A stretch of DNA of 64,000 bases, from contig NZ_BMGG01000011.1 of the NCBI RefSeq assembly GCF_014640075.1, positions 432-64,431 of the forward strand, written 5' to 3'. Positions 32,871 to 40,852 of this stretch are shown here, piece by piece. Position numbers and translations under genes: made by a program. Position 1 is the first letter of the stretch, and each line of letters opens with the position of its first letter. Below the pieces are notes generated by a model. It worked only from the letters and a program-made list of their open reading frames with translations, made no database searches and was not told the origin of the DNA. The stretch is from Chelatococcus reniformis. Lineage in GTDB: Bacteria; Pseudomonadota; Alphaproteobacteria; Rhizobiales; Beijerinckiaceae.

Positions 32871-33719
32871 ATGCCCGCCACATCCCGTCCTGCCGCTTTC
32901 GCGGCGCTGCACGCCGCCAACCCCGGCTTCGTCATGCCCAACGCCTGGGACGCCGGGAGCGCGCTCATTCTCGCGGCCGCGGGGTTCGCGGCGATCGGCA
33001 CGACCAGTGCCGGCATCGCCTTTTCACTGGGCCGGCAGGACTATGCCGTCGACAACGCGAGCCTTGCCGTGTCGCGCGAGGCGATGCTCGTCCGCATGCG
33101 CGACATCGCGGCGGCGGTCCCCCTGCCCGTGAACGGCGACCTGGAAGCGGGCTTCGGCGATCGCCCGGAAGACGTCGCAGCGACCGTCCGCATGGCCATC
33201 GAGGCCGGGCTCGCCGGCGGCAACATAGAGGACAAGAAGCCGCTCGCGCCCGTCCTCTACGACGAGGCGCTGGCCGTCGAGCGCATCGTCGCCGCACGCG
33301 AGAGCATCGATGCGATGGGGTCGGCGTTCGTGCTCACTGCCCGCACCGATGCGATCCAATGGTCGAAAGGCGGCGTCGCCGAAGCCATCGATCGCGCCAA
33401 CCGGCTTCGCGAGGCTGGCGCCGATTGCCTGTTCGCTCCCGGCGTTTCCGACCTGCCGACGATCGACTTGTTGGCCCGCGAGATCGACGGGCCGTTGAAC
33501 ATGGTCATGGGCCTCGGCAACGCCGCGGGCAACGCCCGCGACTGGATCATGGCCGGGGCGCAGCGCATCAGCCTGGGCGGCAGCATCGCGCGCGCCGCGC
33601 TCGGCTTCGTGCGCCGCGCCGCCGATGAACTGCGCGATGAGGGCACGATCTCGTTCGCGGAGGGCCAGTTGCCGCACGCGGAGCTCAACGCGCTGTTCGC
33701 GCGGCACCGCGCCGCCTGA
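32871..33719 (+). CDS. Isocitrate lyase/PEP mutase superfamily protein
   Basis: A 282-residue TIM-barrel enzyme. FVMPNAWDAGSALILAAAGF opens the barrel; PLPVNGDLEAGFGDRPEDVA carries metal-binding acids; AGGNIEDKKPLAPVLYD and FVLTARTDAIQWSKGG are typical of the carboxyphosphonoenolpyruvate mutase/oxaloacetate decarboxylase-like subgroup. The lyase KKCGH-type active loop is replaced by a short loop, so isocitrate lyase itself is unlikely. It probably cleaves a C-C or P-C bond in a 2-oxo acid; the precise substrate is unknown. It is likely to be controlled by the divergent LysR regulator. Confidence 0.85.
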   Translation: MPATSRPAAFAALHAANPGFVMPNAWDAGSALILAAAGFAAIGTTSAGIAFSLGRQDYAVDNASLAVSREAMLVRMRDIAAAVPLPVNGDLEAGFGDRPEDVAATVRMAIEAGLAGGNIEDKKPLAPVLYDEALAVERIVAARESIDAMGSAFVLTARTDAIQWSKGGVAEAIDRANRLREAGADCLFAPGVSDLPTIDLLAREIDGPLNMVMGLGNAAGNARDWIMAGAQRISLGGSIARAALGFVRRAADELRDEGTISFAEGQLPHAELNALFARHRAA

Positions 33720-33760
33720 GCGGCCGGAGTGCCATCCCCGTTGCCCCGTCGGGGTCAACG

Positions 33761-33864
33761 TAGAGCGTTCTCGAGCGAATTGGACGCCGGTTCGCGTTAA
33801 GAAAACGCGATAAATCAAACAGATAGAGTATTTCGGCGATTCGAAGAAACGCGGAAATACTCTA
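33761..33864. repeat. Dispersed intergenic repeat, family 1, copy B (reverse)
   Basis: Its reverse complement aligns along its full length with 18690-18787 (shared TTTGATTT, CGCGTTTTCTTAACGCGAAC, CCGGCGTCCA, TTCGCTCGAGAACGCTCTA). Both ends carry TAGAG/CTCTA, giving about 104 bp of near-complete element. It lies between the PEP-mutase-family gene and the SIS gene. Confidence 0.8.
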
Positions 33865-33917
33865 GCGGTTCGCCCATCCCGCGCTACAACCATCGTCGCA
33901 GGACGAGAGGGACGCGC

Positions 33918-34919
33918 ATGGAGATCAGCCGCTTCATAAACGAGCAGCCGTCGGCCGTGATCGAGACCGTCCGGGCGATCGGCCCGCTGCTCGAGGCACA
34001 CGACTTCACCGGCATCGAGCACGTCACACTCGTCGGCTCGGGTTCGTCGCTCAACGCCGCCACGGCGGCCGCCGCCTTCGTCGGCGCCGCGGACAGCTTA
34101 ACGGCCGAAGCGATGGGAGCGACACCGTTCCTGGCGCGACGGCGCCTGCCGAATGCCAAGGCAGCGCTCGTGGTGGTGCTGACGCAGACCGGGGCGAGCG
34201 CCACCAGCATCGCCGCTGCGCGCGCGGCGGCCGACGCGGGCGCGCGCATCCTCGTGATCACGGCCAACGGCGACAGCGACGCGGCGAGGCTCGCGCTGCC
34301 GACCCTCCTCCTGCCGATCGGCGCCGAGACCATCGGGCCGAAGACGAAGGGCTACGCGGCATCCTGCGCGGCGCTCTTCGCGCTCGCCGCCCGGCTCGGC
34401 GCGCCGGTGCCCGAGCCGCCGGGGCTCCATACAGCCTTGATGGCCGCCCTCGCCGCCGCGGCTCGCCGCGCCGGGGCGCTGGCCGCCGGGCTCGACGCGG
34501 CCGACCACGTCATGGTGGCGGGGGACGGCGCGAGCCACGGCATCGCGCTGGAGGGCTCCCTCAAGATCGCCGAGATCGCCGGCCTGCCGACGTCGGCCTA
34601 CACCATGGAGGAGATGCTGCACGGCCGCCTGCATGGCCTGACCGAGCATAGCCTGTGCATGCCGATCGCCACCGATGCGCCCGCCCAGGCAGAGGCCCAA
34701 CGGGTGCGGGAGGTGATGGCGCCGCTCGGCGTGCGCGTCGAGCCAGTCGAGGCAGCACCCGCGCGCGACCTGCCGGCGCCGTGGAGCACCCTCGCGGCCG
34801 CCTTCGTGTTCCAGCATCTGGCGGTGGCCCTGTGCCTCCGGCGCGGCCGCGACCCCGATCTCATGCGCTATCCGGGCCTGACCCATCGCTTCGACATCAA
34901 GACGGACTTGCAGCCGTGA
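33918..34919 (+). CDS. SIS-domain sugar isomerase/deaminase-like protein
   Basis: A 333-residue protein with two SIS (sugar isomerase) domains, like the C-terminal half of GlmS or AgaS. The first phosphosugar loop is VTLVGSGSSLNAATAAAA with VVLTQTGASATS; the second is MVAGDGASHGIALEGSLKIA, followed by YTMEEMLHGRLHGLTEHS. There is no glutaminase domain, so it would deaminate or isomerise an amino-sugar phosphate rather than make glucosamine-6-phosphate from glutamine. It overlaps the ROK gene (GTGA), so the two act together, probably in sugar catabolism. Confidence 0.88.
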   Translation: MEISRFINEQPSAVIETVRAIGPLLEAHDFTGIEHVTLVGSGSSLNAATAAAAFVGAADSLTAEAMGATPFLARRRLPNAKAALVVVLTQTGASATSIAAARAAADAGARILVITANGDSDAARLALPTLLLPIGAETIGPKTKGYAASCAALFALAARLGAPVPEPPGLHTALMAALAAAARRAGALAAGLDAADHVMVAGDGASHGIALEGSLKIAEIAGLPTSAYTMEEMLHGRLHGLTEHSLCMPIATDAPAQAEAQRVREVMAPLGVRVEPVEAAPARDLPAPWSTLAAAFVFQHLAVALCLRRGRDPDLMRYPGLTHRFDIKTDLQP

Positions 34920-35827
34920 CCCGCGCCGCCATCGGCATCGACATCGGCGGCACGGCGGTCAAGCTCGGGCTCGTCGCCGGTGACGGCACACTCCTTGCCC
35001 GGCGGCAGCTCGCCTTCGAGCGCGACCTGCCCTTTGCCGGTTTCGTCGAGCATCTGGGCCGTGCCGCCGACGAGCTGCAGGCCCATCCCGGTGGCAATCT
35101 CGCCCCAGTCGGTGTCGCCCTGCCGGGCTACGTGGACCCCGCCACGGGTGTCTCGGTCGACGGCACCTACAATGTGCCCGCTCTGGCAGGCCAGTCCCTG
35201 CCGCAAGCGCTCAGCCAGCGCTTGGGCGTCCCCGTGGTGGCGCAGAACGACGGCGTCGCCGCGGCTTGGGGGGAGCTCCTGTTCGGCGCCGGCCAGGGGC
35301 TAGCCCGCTTTGTGATGTTGACGATCGGCACCGGCATCGGCGGGGCCGTGGTCATCGACGGCCGGCCCGTCACCGGCAGCCGGGGCGAGCCGCCGGAGCT
35401 CGGCGCGATGGTGCTCGATGCTGCGGGGCCAGTGAACTACGCCGGCTTGCCGGGCACGCTCGAGGCCTTCGCCGCCGTGCCCGGGCTCAAGGCCGCCTAC
35501 GGCCGCGACGACCTCGATGCGGCCGCGATCTTCGCCCGCGCCGCCGCGGGCGAGGCGGCAGCCGCCGAGGCCGTCGACCGGGTCTGCCGGCGCATCGCGC
35601 AGGCTTGCGGGGCCCTCGTCAACGCGCTCAACCTGGAGGCCTGCATTCTGGGCGGAGGCGTGTCGCACGCCGGCGAGCCGCTTCGCGCGCGGGTGGCCCA
35701 CCACCTGCCGTGCTTCACCTGGCCGCTCCTGGCGCGCAACTGCGAGGTGCGGCTCGCCCTGCGCGGCAACGATGCCGGCCTGCTCGGGGCGGCCGCCCGG
35801 GCAGCGTCAGCCGTCGATCCGCCCTGA
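34916..35827 (+). CDS. ROK-family sugar kinase, zinc motif missing
   Basis: A 303-residue ROK protein. The N-terminal phosphate loop is AAIGIDIGGTAVKLGLVAGD, the catalytic Asp is in VPVVAQNDGVAAAWGE, and ATP-site glycines are in MLTIGTGIGGAVVIDG and ACILGGGVSHAGE. The usual ROK zinc site (His in ELGH plus a CxCGxxGCxE cluster) is absent: the equivalent stretch reads PPELGAMVLDAAGPVN with no Cys. It may use another sugar or have altered stability. The GTG start overlaps the SIS gene by four bases. Its 3' end overlaps the convergent AraC gene by 21 bases. Confidence 0.88.
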   Translation: MTRAAIGIDIGGTAVKLGLVAGDGTLLARRQLAFERDLPFAGFVEHLGRAADELQAHPGGNLAPVGVALPGYVDPATGVSVDGTYNVPALAGQSLPQALSQRLGVPVVAQNDGVAAAWGELLFGAGQGLARFVMLTIGTGIGGAVVIDGRPVTGSRGEPPELGAMVLDAAGPVNYAGLPGTLEAFAAVPGLKAAYGRDDLDAAAIFARAAAGEAAAAEAVDRVCRRIAQACGALVNALNLEACILGGGVSHAGEPLRARVAHHLPCFTWPLLARNCEVRLALRGNDAGLLGAAARAASAVDPP

Positions 35828-36958
35828 CTTATCGCCCGGGGCAGCGGCCAAGCCGGCCTGACCCGCGGCGCCGGCTGCGGCGATCGGCAGGTCGCCTGGC
35901 AAGGTGGCGACCCGGTCGGCGCGGGACTTGGCCCGCGCCGCGCGCGGCGCCATGCCGAAGCGCCGGCGAAAGGTGCGGTTGAAGTAGGACAGGTCCCCGA
36001 AGCCCACATCAAAGGCGATGCTGCTGATCGACCGGCCGTCCTCCTCGGGGAATTGCAGCAGATGCATCGCCCGCTCCAGCCGCCGCGCCAGTACGAATTC
36101 CGAGAAGGTCAGCCCTTCACCCTCGAACAGCTTCTGGAGGTAGCGCAGGCTCACGCCATGGACCTCGGCGATGCGGCCCGCGGTCAGGGTGCGCTCCCCC
36201 AGCCGGGCCTCGATCTCGGCCTTGATCGCGTTCAGGCGGCTGGCGGGGCGATCCTCGTCGGTCCGCGTGTCCGCCTCGACGGGCGCCTCGCACATCATCG
36301 CGACGAGGTCGCTCATGTATTTCACGGCCATGTCGCGCAGCGCCGGCGTGTTCAGCGGCATGAGGCCGCGCATCAGCGCCGCGCCATAGCTGCCCAGCAG
36401 TTGGAGGGCATCGTTCTGCCGGTGATGGACGCGCAGCGCCTCGGCGGCGGCGCGCATCTCGGCGGTCAGCCAGCGGCCGGGCAGCACGAAATAGTCGAGC
36501 CGCGCCACGTCGATCAGCCGCAGCCGCGTCGCGGCCGCCTCGGTGAGCAGGATCGCCTCGCGCGCCGTGACGACGACGCGGCGCGCCTCGCGCTCCACCC
36601 GCAAGGTGCCGTCGGCCGGCCGCAGCAGCAGCGCGCCGCCAGCCGCCAGCAGGCCGCCCTGCGACAGGTCGACTCGCTCCGGCGGGCCGAAGCAGGACGC
36701 CAGACCTATGTCCGGATCGAGGCGCAGCAGCGCCTTCGACGGGAACGGCTCGGACTGCGGCGCGCCGAGCCGCAGGCGACGCGCCGCGCGGCCGGCAACG
36801 CGCAGATCGAGCTGCGCCCGCTCGGCCGGGGTAAGCTCGCTGGCGATCAGCCAAACCGGCGTCAGCTTGCGCCCCGCGGCGGCTGCGGCACCGCCGACTT
36901 CGGGGATGATCCCCGTTGCTGTTCGCTCGAGTCCGTTTGCCAATGCGCCCCGGTCCAA
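35807..36958 (-). CDS. AraC-family transcriptional regulator
   Basis: A regulator of up to 383 residues. The C-terminal double helix-turn-helix is intact (LTAGRIAEVHGVSLRYLQKL, then SSIAFDVGFGDLSYFNRTFR and RRFGMAPRAARA). The N-terminal 220 residues are of the AraC-binding-like type found in FeaR-like regulators. The frame opens with TTG at 36958 and no good ribosome site, so the true start may be later. An AT-rich palindrome lies about 90 bases upstream. It is adjacent to the siderophore locus and to the SIS/ROK pair; which it controls is unknown. Confidence 0.85.
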   Translation of the reverse strand: MDRGALANGLERTATGIIPEVGGAAAAAGRKLTPVWLIASELTPAERAQLDLRVAGRAARRLRLGAPQSEPFPSKALLRLDPDIGLASCFGPPERVDLSQGGLLAAGGALLLRPADGTLRVEREARRVVVTAREAILLTEAAATRLRLIDVARLDYFVLPGRWLTAEMRAAAEALRVHHRQNDALQLLGSYGAALMRGLMPLNTPALRDMAVKYMSDLVAMMCEAPVEADTRTDEDRPASRLNAIKAEIEARLGERTLTAGRIAEVHGVSLRYLQKLFEGEGLTFSEFVLARRLERAMHLLQFPEEDGRSISSIAFDVGFGDLSYFNRTFRRRFGMAPRAARAKSRADRVATLPGDLPIAAAGAAGQAGLAAAPGDKSGRIDG

Positions 36959-37047
36959 GAAATCACCGCGCGCCCTAGCCTATGAGCGCAACGAATATTC
37001 ATAGCACGTGCCGGCCCCAAGGGAAGTATATGCACGGACATCCCACA

Positions 37048-37062
37048 TTATAATAATTATAA
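37048..37062. promoter_or_regulatory. Perfect 15-bp AT palindrome
   Basis: TTATAATAATTATAA is an exact palindrome about a central A, set in GC-rich DNA in the 300-base interval 36959-37257 between the AraC gene and the first gene of the siderophore side. It resembles the AT-rich operators of iron or metal regulators in shape, but matches no consensus precisely enough to name the protein. Confidence 0.45.
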
Positions 37063-37095
37063 ACTGGACATGGTCGCCGGCGACCGACCGGTCGA

Positions 37096-37233
37096 ATGCT
37101 TGAGCGCGGCTTGATCTGCATTGCGACCGGTGGACGAGGACAGATATCTGGAGCGCCACATGAAGTTCTGCCTAGTCTCGAAGGCGATATCTTCGCCCAT
37201 CTCCTTGCCGGCTACTCGGCCGTGCGTCGCTAG
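37096..37233 (+). CDS. Possible 45-residue ORF or gene tail
   Basis: An open frame from ATG 37096 to TAG 37231 reads MLERGLICIATGGRGQISGA and ends SLEGDIFAHLLAGYSAVRR. The second half looks like a protein tail rather than a shadow, but no family or ribosome site is evident. It stops 24 bases before the next gene. It may be a remnant or a short leader-type ORF. Confidence 0.25.
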   Translation: MLERGLICIATGGRGQISGAPHEVLPSLEGDIFAHLLAGYSAVRR

Positions 37234-37257
37234 GGCGACCAGCCGGGGGCGCGCCTG

Positions 37258-37629
37258 ATGGTCCGCCTCGACCGCGCGGGACCTCTGGTGACGCTGCAAT
37301 TCGTGCCGCCCTACGGCCCGGACGACGAGCGCGCCTATCTCGACGCCTTATGTGAGATCGGGCGCAACGACACGCCGTTCGCCCTGCTGACGATCTTCGG
37401 GGGTGGCGGCAAGCTATCGCCGGCAGGCGAGCGGGAGCAGGCGCTGTGGTTCAAGGCGACGCGCGGCCGTTTCGACCGGGTGTGCCGGGCGCTCGCCATG
37501 GTGCGCCCAGGCGCGAGCGAGCAGATGGCGCACACCTTCCGCCGGCTATGGTCGATGCCGCTCACGGTGGCCGGGGACGAGGCCACCGCGCGGGCGTTCC
37601 TGGCGCCTTACCTCGCCGAGGCGTCGTAA
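37258..37629 (+). CDS. Conserved-looking hypothetical protein of siderophore locus
   Basis: A 123-residue cytoplasmic protein: VRLDRAGPLVTLQFVPPYGP, FALLTIFGGGGKLSPAGERE, CRALAMVRPGASEQMAHTFR and ATARAFLAPYLAEAS. The alternating beta/alpha pattern and length recall STAS or SpoIIAA-like small proteins, but the resemblance is structural impression only. It is convergent with the siderophore exporter gene (24 bases between stops), so it belongs to the edge of that locus. Function is unknown. Confidence 0.6.
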   Translation: MVRLDRAGPLVTLQFVPPYGPDDERAYLDALCEIGRNDTPFALLTIFGGGGKLSPAGEREQALWFKATRGRFDRVCRALAMVRPGASEQMAHTFRRLWSMPLTVAGDEATARAFLAPYLAEAS

Positions 37630-37652
37630 TGGCGGGCCGCCCCCTGCATCGG

Positions 37653-38867
37653 TCAGTCCTGGGGCCCGGTATCACCGGCCGGCTCACGTGCGGCGGGCTG
37701 CGGCCGGCGCGACAGGGCGAGGACCAGGCACGCGATGCAGCCGGCGGCGACGCAGACGACGAAGGGCAGCGGCGGCCACAGGGTGAAGCTCGCCCCCCCG
37801 GCAAGCGCGCCGATGCCCTGCCCCATTACATGGATGCTGGCGAGCCAGCCGGCCGCGCCCGCCTGCTGGGCGGCGGGAACGCGGGCCGCGAGCGAGGCCG
37901 TGTAGGCCGGCGTGGCGAGAGCGATGCCGGCACCGGCCAGGACCGCCCCCACGGTCACCAGCCAGAGCGACGGAGCTGCCGCGAGGATGGCGCTGCCCGC
38001 GGCGAAGCTGGCCACCCCGAGCTGCATGTTGCGGGTCGGCCGGTAGGCCAGCCGCGGCACGACGAGAATCTGCACGGCGATCATGGCGACCGCCACCAAC
38101 GCATAGGTCACCCCGGCCAGGGCGGCGGCCTGGTCGGCGCTCTGGCCGAAGCGCTGCTGCAGGAAGAGGCCGAGCACCATCTGAATCTGGCCGAGGCCGA
38201 AGGTCAGCAGAAAGGCGATGGCCAGCAGCGGCAGCACGGCGGCGGCGACGCTGGACAGCCGCTTGCGCCCCTCCTCGGCCGCAGGCCGGACGAGATCCGG
38301 CGCCCCCAGCAGCAGCAGCGGGCTGACCGCCATCAGCAGGAACGGCGCGCCGGCCCCCGCTGCCCCTGCCACGGCCGCCAGCGAGCCGAGCACGCGGCCG
38401 ACGCCGAGCCCGGCGCTCAGGCGGGAGAGGGCTGCCGGCCGCCGATCGAGCGCGGTGCCGTGAACGATCGCCGCCTGCGCATGCGGCATGACGCCGGCGG
38501 CGCCGACGCTGTAGGCGACGCGCGAGACCGCCAGCAGCGCGAGTGCCGCCAACGTCGGCAGCGGACCGAGGAACACGGCGGCGACCAGCAGGGCGTGACC
38601 GGCAATCATCAGGGCGGCGAGTTGCCGGAACAGGCGGCGCAGGCCGGTGCGGGCGCCCAGATGCCCCCAGAGCGGCGCCGCCACGAGGAAGGCCATGGCG
38701 CCCAGGAGGGTCACCGCCCCGATGGCCGACGGCCCGAGCCCGGTCCGCTCGACCACGATCGGCACCAGCGCGAGCAGCGCCGACTGGCCAAAGCCCACGC
38801 TCGCCGCGATCAGCGACAGCCGCCCGACGGCGCCCTGCGACGCCGGCCTTGTGTCCGCCGCGCTCAT
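37653..38867 (-). CDS. MFS transporter, probable siderophore exporter
   Basis: A 404-residue major-facilitator protein with about twelve membrane helices. The loop-2 signature is WGHLGARTGLRRLFRQLAAL and helix 5 has the SRLSAGLGVGRVLGSLAAV antiporter-like motif. It diverges from iucA across a 161-base shared promoter region. In enteric aerobactin clusters an MFS gene (shiF) lies beside iucA in the same way, so export of the siderophore is the best-supported role. GGAG precedes the ATG at 38867. The stretch beyond its stop belongs to the hypothetical gene. Confidence 0.85.
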   Translation of the reverse strand: MSAADTRPASQGAVGRLSLIAASVGFGQSALLALVPIVVERTGLGPSAIGAVTLLGAMAFLVAAPLWGHLGARTGLRRLFRQLAALMIAGHALLVAAVFLGPLPTLAALALLAVSRVAYSVGAAGVMPHAQAAIVHGTALDRRPAALSRLSAGLGVGRVLGSLAAVAGAAGAGAPFLLMAVSPLLLLGAPDLVRPAAEEGRKRLSSVAAAVLPLLAIAFLLTFGLGQIQMVLGLFLQQRFGQSADQAAALAGVTYALVAVAMIAVQILVVPRLAYRPTRNMQLGVASFAAGSAILAAAPSLWLVTVGAVLAGAGIALATPAYTASLAARVPAAQQAGAAGWLASIHVMGQGIGALAGGASFTLWPPLPFVVCVAAGCIACLVLALSRRPQPAAREPAGDTGPQD

Positions 38868-39028
38868 GCCTGCTCCTTCATCAAATCGCGCCTGCATACG
38901 GAACGCCTAGCGTTTATGCAAATGAACTTTCTTAGATTAGAATAGTTTTCATCTTCGGTTGCGACGAAAATCGATCTATTTATCTATGTGGTGAAGTGAT
39001 CTATACCGAGCCATCGGAGAGATTACAC
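38868..39028. promoter_or_regulatory. Divergent promoter between exporter and iucA
   Basis: The middle of this 161-base interval is AT-rich. It contains TTAGATTAGAATAG followed by TTTTC, faintly like alphaproteobacterial iron-control elements (Irr ICE or RirA boxes), and TTGCGA, 18 bases, TCTATG as a possible promoter toward iucA. Iron regulation is expected for this locus, but the site call is tentative. Confidence 0.4.
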
Positions 39029-40852
39029 ATGATCGAATCCAGGATATCCTCTGTCGAGGCGGCGCTTCAGATATCGGCACGCGCATTCCTGAACAGCCTG
39101 CTGCGCGAATACGCGGGTTGCCGAATCGAGCCGGTGGAAGCGAGCGCGGTTTCGCCGGGCGAGACCGCGGGCGTCGCTGCGCCTGCGGTCGCCGCGCGGG
39201 AGGCCGGTTGGCGAGCGCTGATCGCCTTGCCGGGCCGGGACAGCCACATCGCCGTCGGCGTGGCGCATGCCTCGCGCGTCGGCTATCTCAGCTTCCAGCT
39301 GCCGCTGCACGAGCTCACCGAGACCAGCGCGCCCCGGCCCATCGGCTTCATGGAGTTCGCGACCCTGGTCGCCGCCGAGCCGGCCATCGGCAACGGCGAT
39401 GGCGGCCGAGCGCTGACCTTCCTGCGGCGTGTGCTCGACAGTGTCGCCAACATCGATGACGTGCTCTCCCGCCCGGGGCCGGCGCCGGCAGTGTTCGGCC
39501 AGCGGGACCCGAGTTTCATCGAGGGCGAGCGGGCGCTGCGCTTCGGCCACGCGGTGCACCCCACGCCGCGCAGCCGCGACCAGTTCACCCGGGAGGACTC
39601 CCGGCGCTTCGCAGCCGAGTACGGCCACGGCTTTGCGCTGCGCTGGTGGGCGGCGGCGCCGGAGTTCGTGACGCAGGGCGCCTCGGGCGCGACGCCGGCG
39701 ACCGGCCTCTCGGCCGCACTCGCGGCGGGAGACGCGGCGCTCGCGCCGCAGGTCAAGGCGGCCGGCGGCGACGGGCGCGTGCTGCTGCCGATGCACCCCT
39801 GGCAGGCCTCCCGGCTCGCCCTCGAGCCGGAGATCGACGCGCTGTTCCGCGCCGGCCTGCTGACCGACCTCGGCGCCTCCGGGGCCCCCTGGTACGCCAC
39901 CTCCTCGCTGCGCAGCATCTACGCGCCGCATGCCGACTGGATGCTCAAGGTCTCGCTCAGCCTGCGCCTCACCAACTCGGAGCGGATCATCGAGCTTCAC
40001 GAATGCGAGCGCGGAGTCGAGATCGACAAGCTGCTGGCGGGGGGGCTCGGCGAGAGGCTGGCGTCGCGGCTGCCGACCTTCCAGGTGCTGGGCGAGCCGG
40101 CCTATCTGGCGCTCAAAAGCCTGGACGGCCGGACGCTGCCGGCGACCACGGTCGTCTTCCGCGCCAACCCGTTCAAGCACGACGGTCCCCCCGCGGCCAT
40201 GCTGGCGGGCCTGTGCGAGATCTACGCCGACGGCCGCGGCAGCGCGCTGGGCGACATCCTGCTGCGCCTCGCCGAGCAGGAGGGTGCGACCGCGGCCGCC
40301 GTGGCGCAGCGATGGTTCGACCGCTTTCTCCAGGTGGTGGTCGCTCCATTGCTGATCGTGCAGGCCGACTACGGCCTGCTGTTCGGCGCACACCAGCAGA
40401 ACATCGTCGTCGGTCTGGCGGGCGGCTGGCCGGTGAAGCTCTACTTCCGCGACTGCCAGGGCACCGGCTACGTCAGCGAGTTCCTGCCGCAACTGGCGCA
40501 CGACGCCCCCGGCGTGCGGCTCGACGCAGGCCACCTCTTTGCCAGCGCCCAGGCCGCGCAGCTCGCCGGCTATTATCTCATGGCCAACAGCGTCTTCGCC
40601 GTCATCGGTACGTTGGCCACCGGCGGCTTTGCCGATGAGCCGACGCTCGTCGCCCACCTGCGCGAGCTTCTCGAAGAACTGTCGGCGCGGCCGCTCCGCG
40701 ACAAGACCTGCATCGACTACCTGCTGCACTCGCCGACTTTGATGAGCAAAGGCAACTTCATGATTTGCTTCCGCAACGTCAACGAGAACACCGACGTGAT
40801 CGATCCGCTCGCCGGCTACGTCGCGCTCCCCAACCCCATCGCGAGGGCATGA
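39029..40852 (+). CDS. iucA: IucA-type NIS siderophore synthetase
   Basis: A 607-residue NRPS-independent siderophore synthetase. It activates citrate (or a citrate amide) with ATP and couples it to an N-hydroxy-N-acyl diamine. Family landmarks are visible: LPMHPWQASRLALEPEIDAL (the HPWQ motif), SSLRSIYAPHADWMLKVSLS with LRLTNSERI for ATP and citrate binding, and GAHQQNIVVGLAGGW with FRDCQGTGY near the active site. The C-terminal fingers/palm region is full length. ATG 39029 has GGAGA eight bases upstream. It is the first of four overlapping genes in the iucABCD order. Confidence 0.93.
   Translation: MIESRISSVEAALQISARAFLNSLLREYAGCRIEPVEASAVSPGETAGVAAPAVAAREAGWRALIALPGRDSHIAVGVAHASRVGYLSFQLPLHELTETSAPRPIGFMEFATLVAAEPAIGNGDGGRALTFLRRVLDSVANIDDVLSRPGPAPAVFGQRDPSFIEGERALRFGHAVHPTPRSRDQFTREDSRRFAAEYGHGFALRWWAAAPEFVTQGASGATPATGLSAALAAGDAALAPQVKAAGGDGRVLLPMHPWQASRLALEPEIDALFRAGLLTDLGASGAPWYATSSLRSIYAPHADWMLKVSLSLRLTNSERIIELHECERGVEIDKLLAGGLGERLASRLPTFQVLGEPAYLALKSLDGRTLPATTVVFRANPFKHDGPPAAMLAGLCEIYADGRGSALGDILLRLAEQEGATAAAVAQRWFDRFLQVVVAPLLIVQADYGLLFGAHQQNIVVGLAGGWPVKLYFRDCQGTGYVSEFLPQLAHDAPGVRLDAGHLFASAQAAQLAGYYLMANSVFAVIGTLATGGFADEPTLVAHLRELLEELSARPLRDKTCIDYLLHSPTLMSKGNFMICFRNVNENTDVIDPLAGYVALPNPIARA

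Noticed and set aside
37446-38945. 499-codon open frame on the plus strand
   Set aside because: It is antisense to the MFS exporter, rich in Gln/Gly/Arg, with no recognisable domain.
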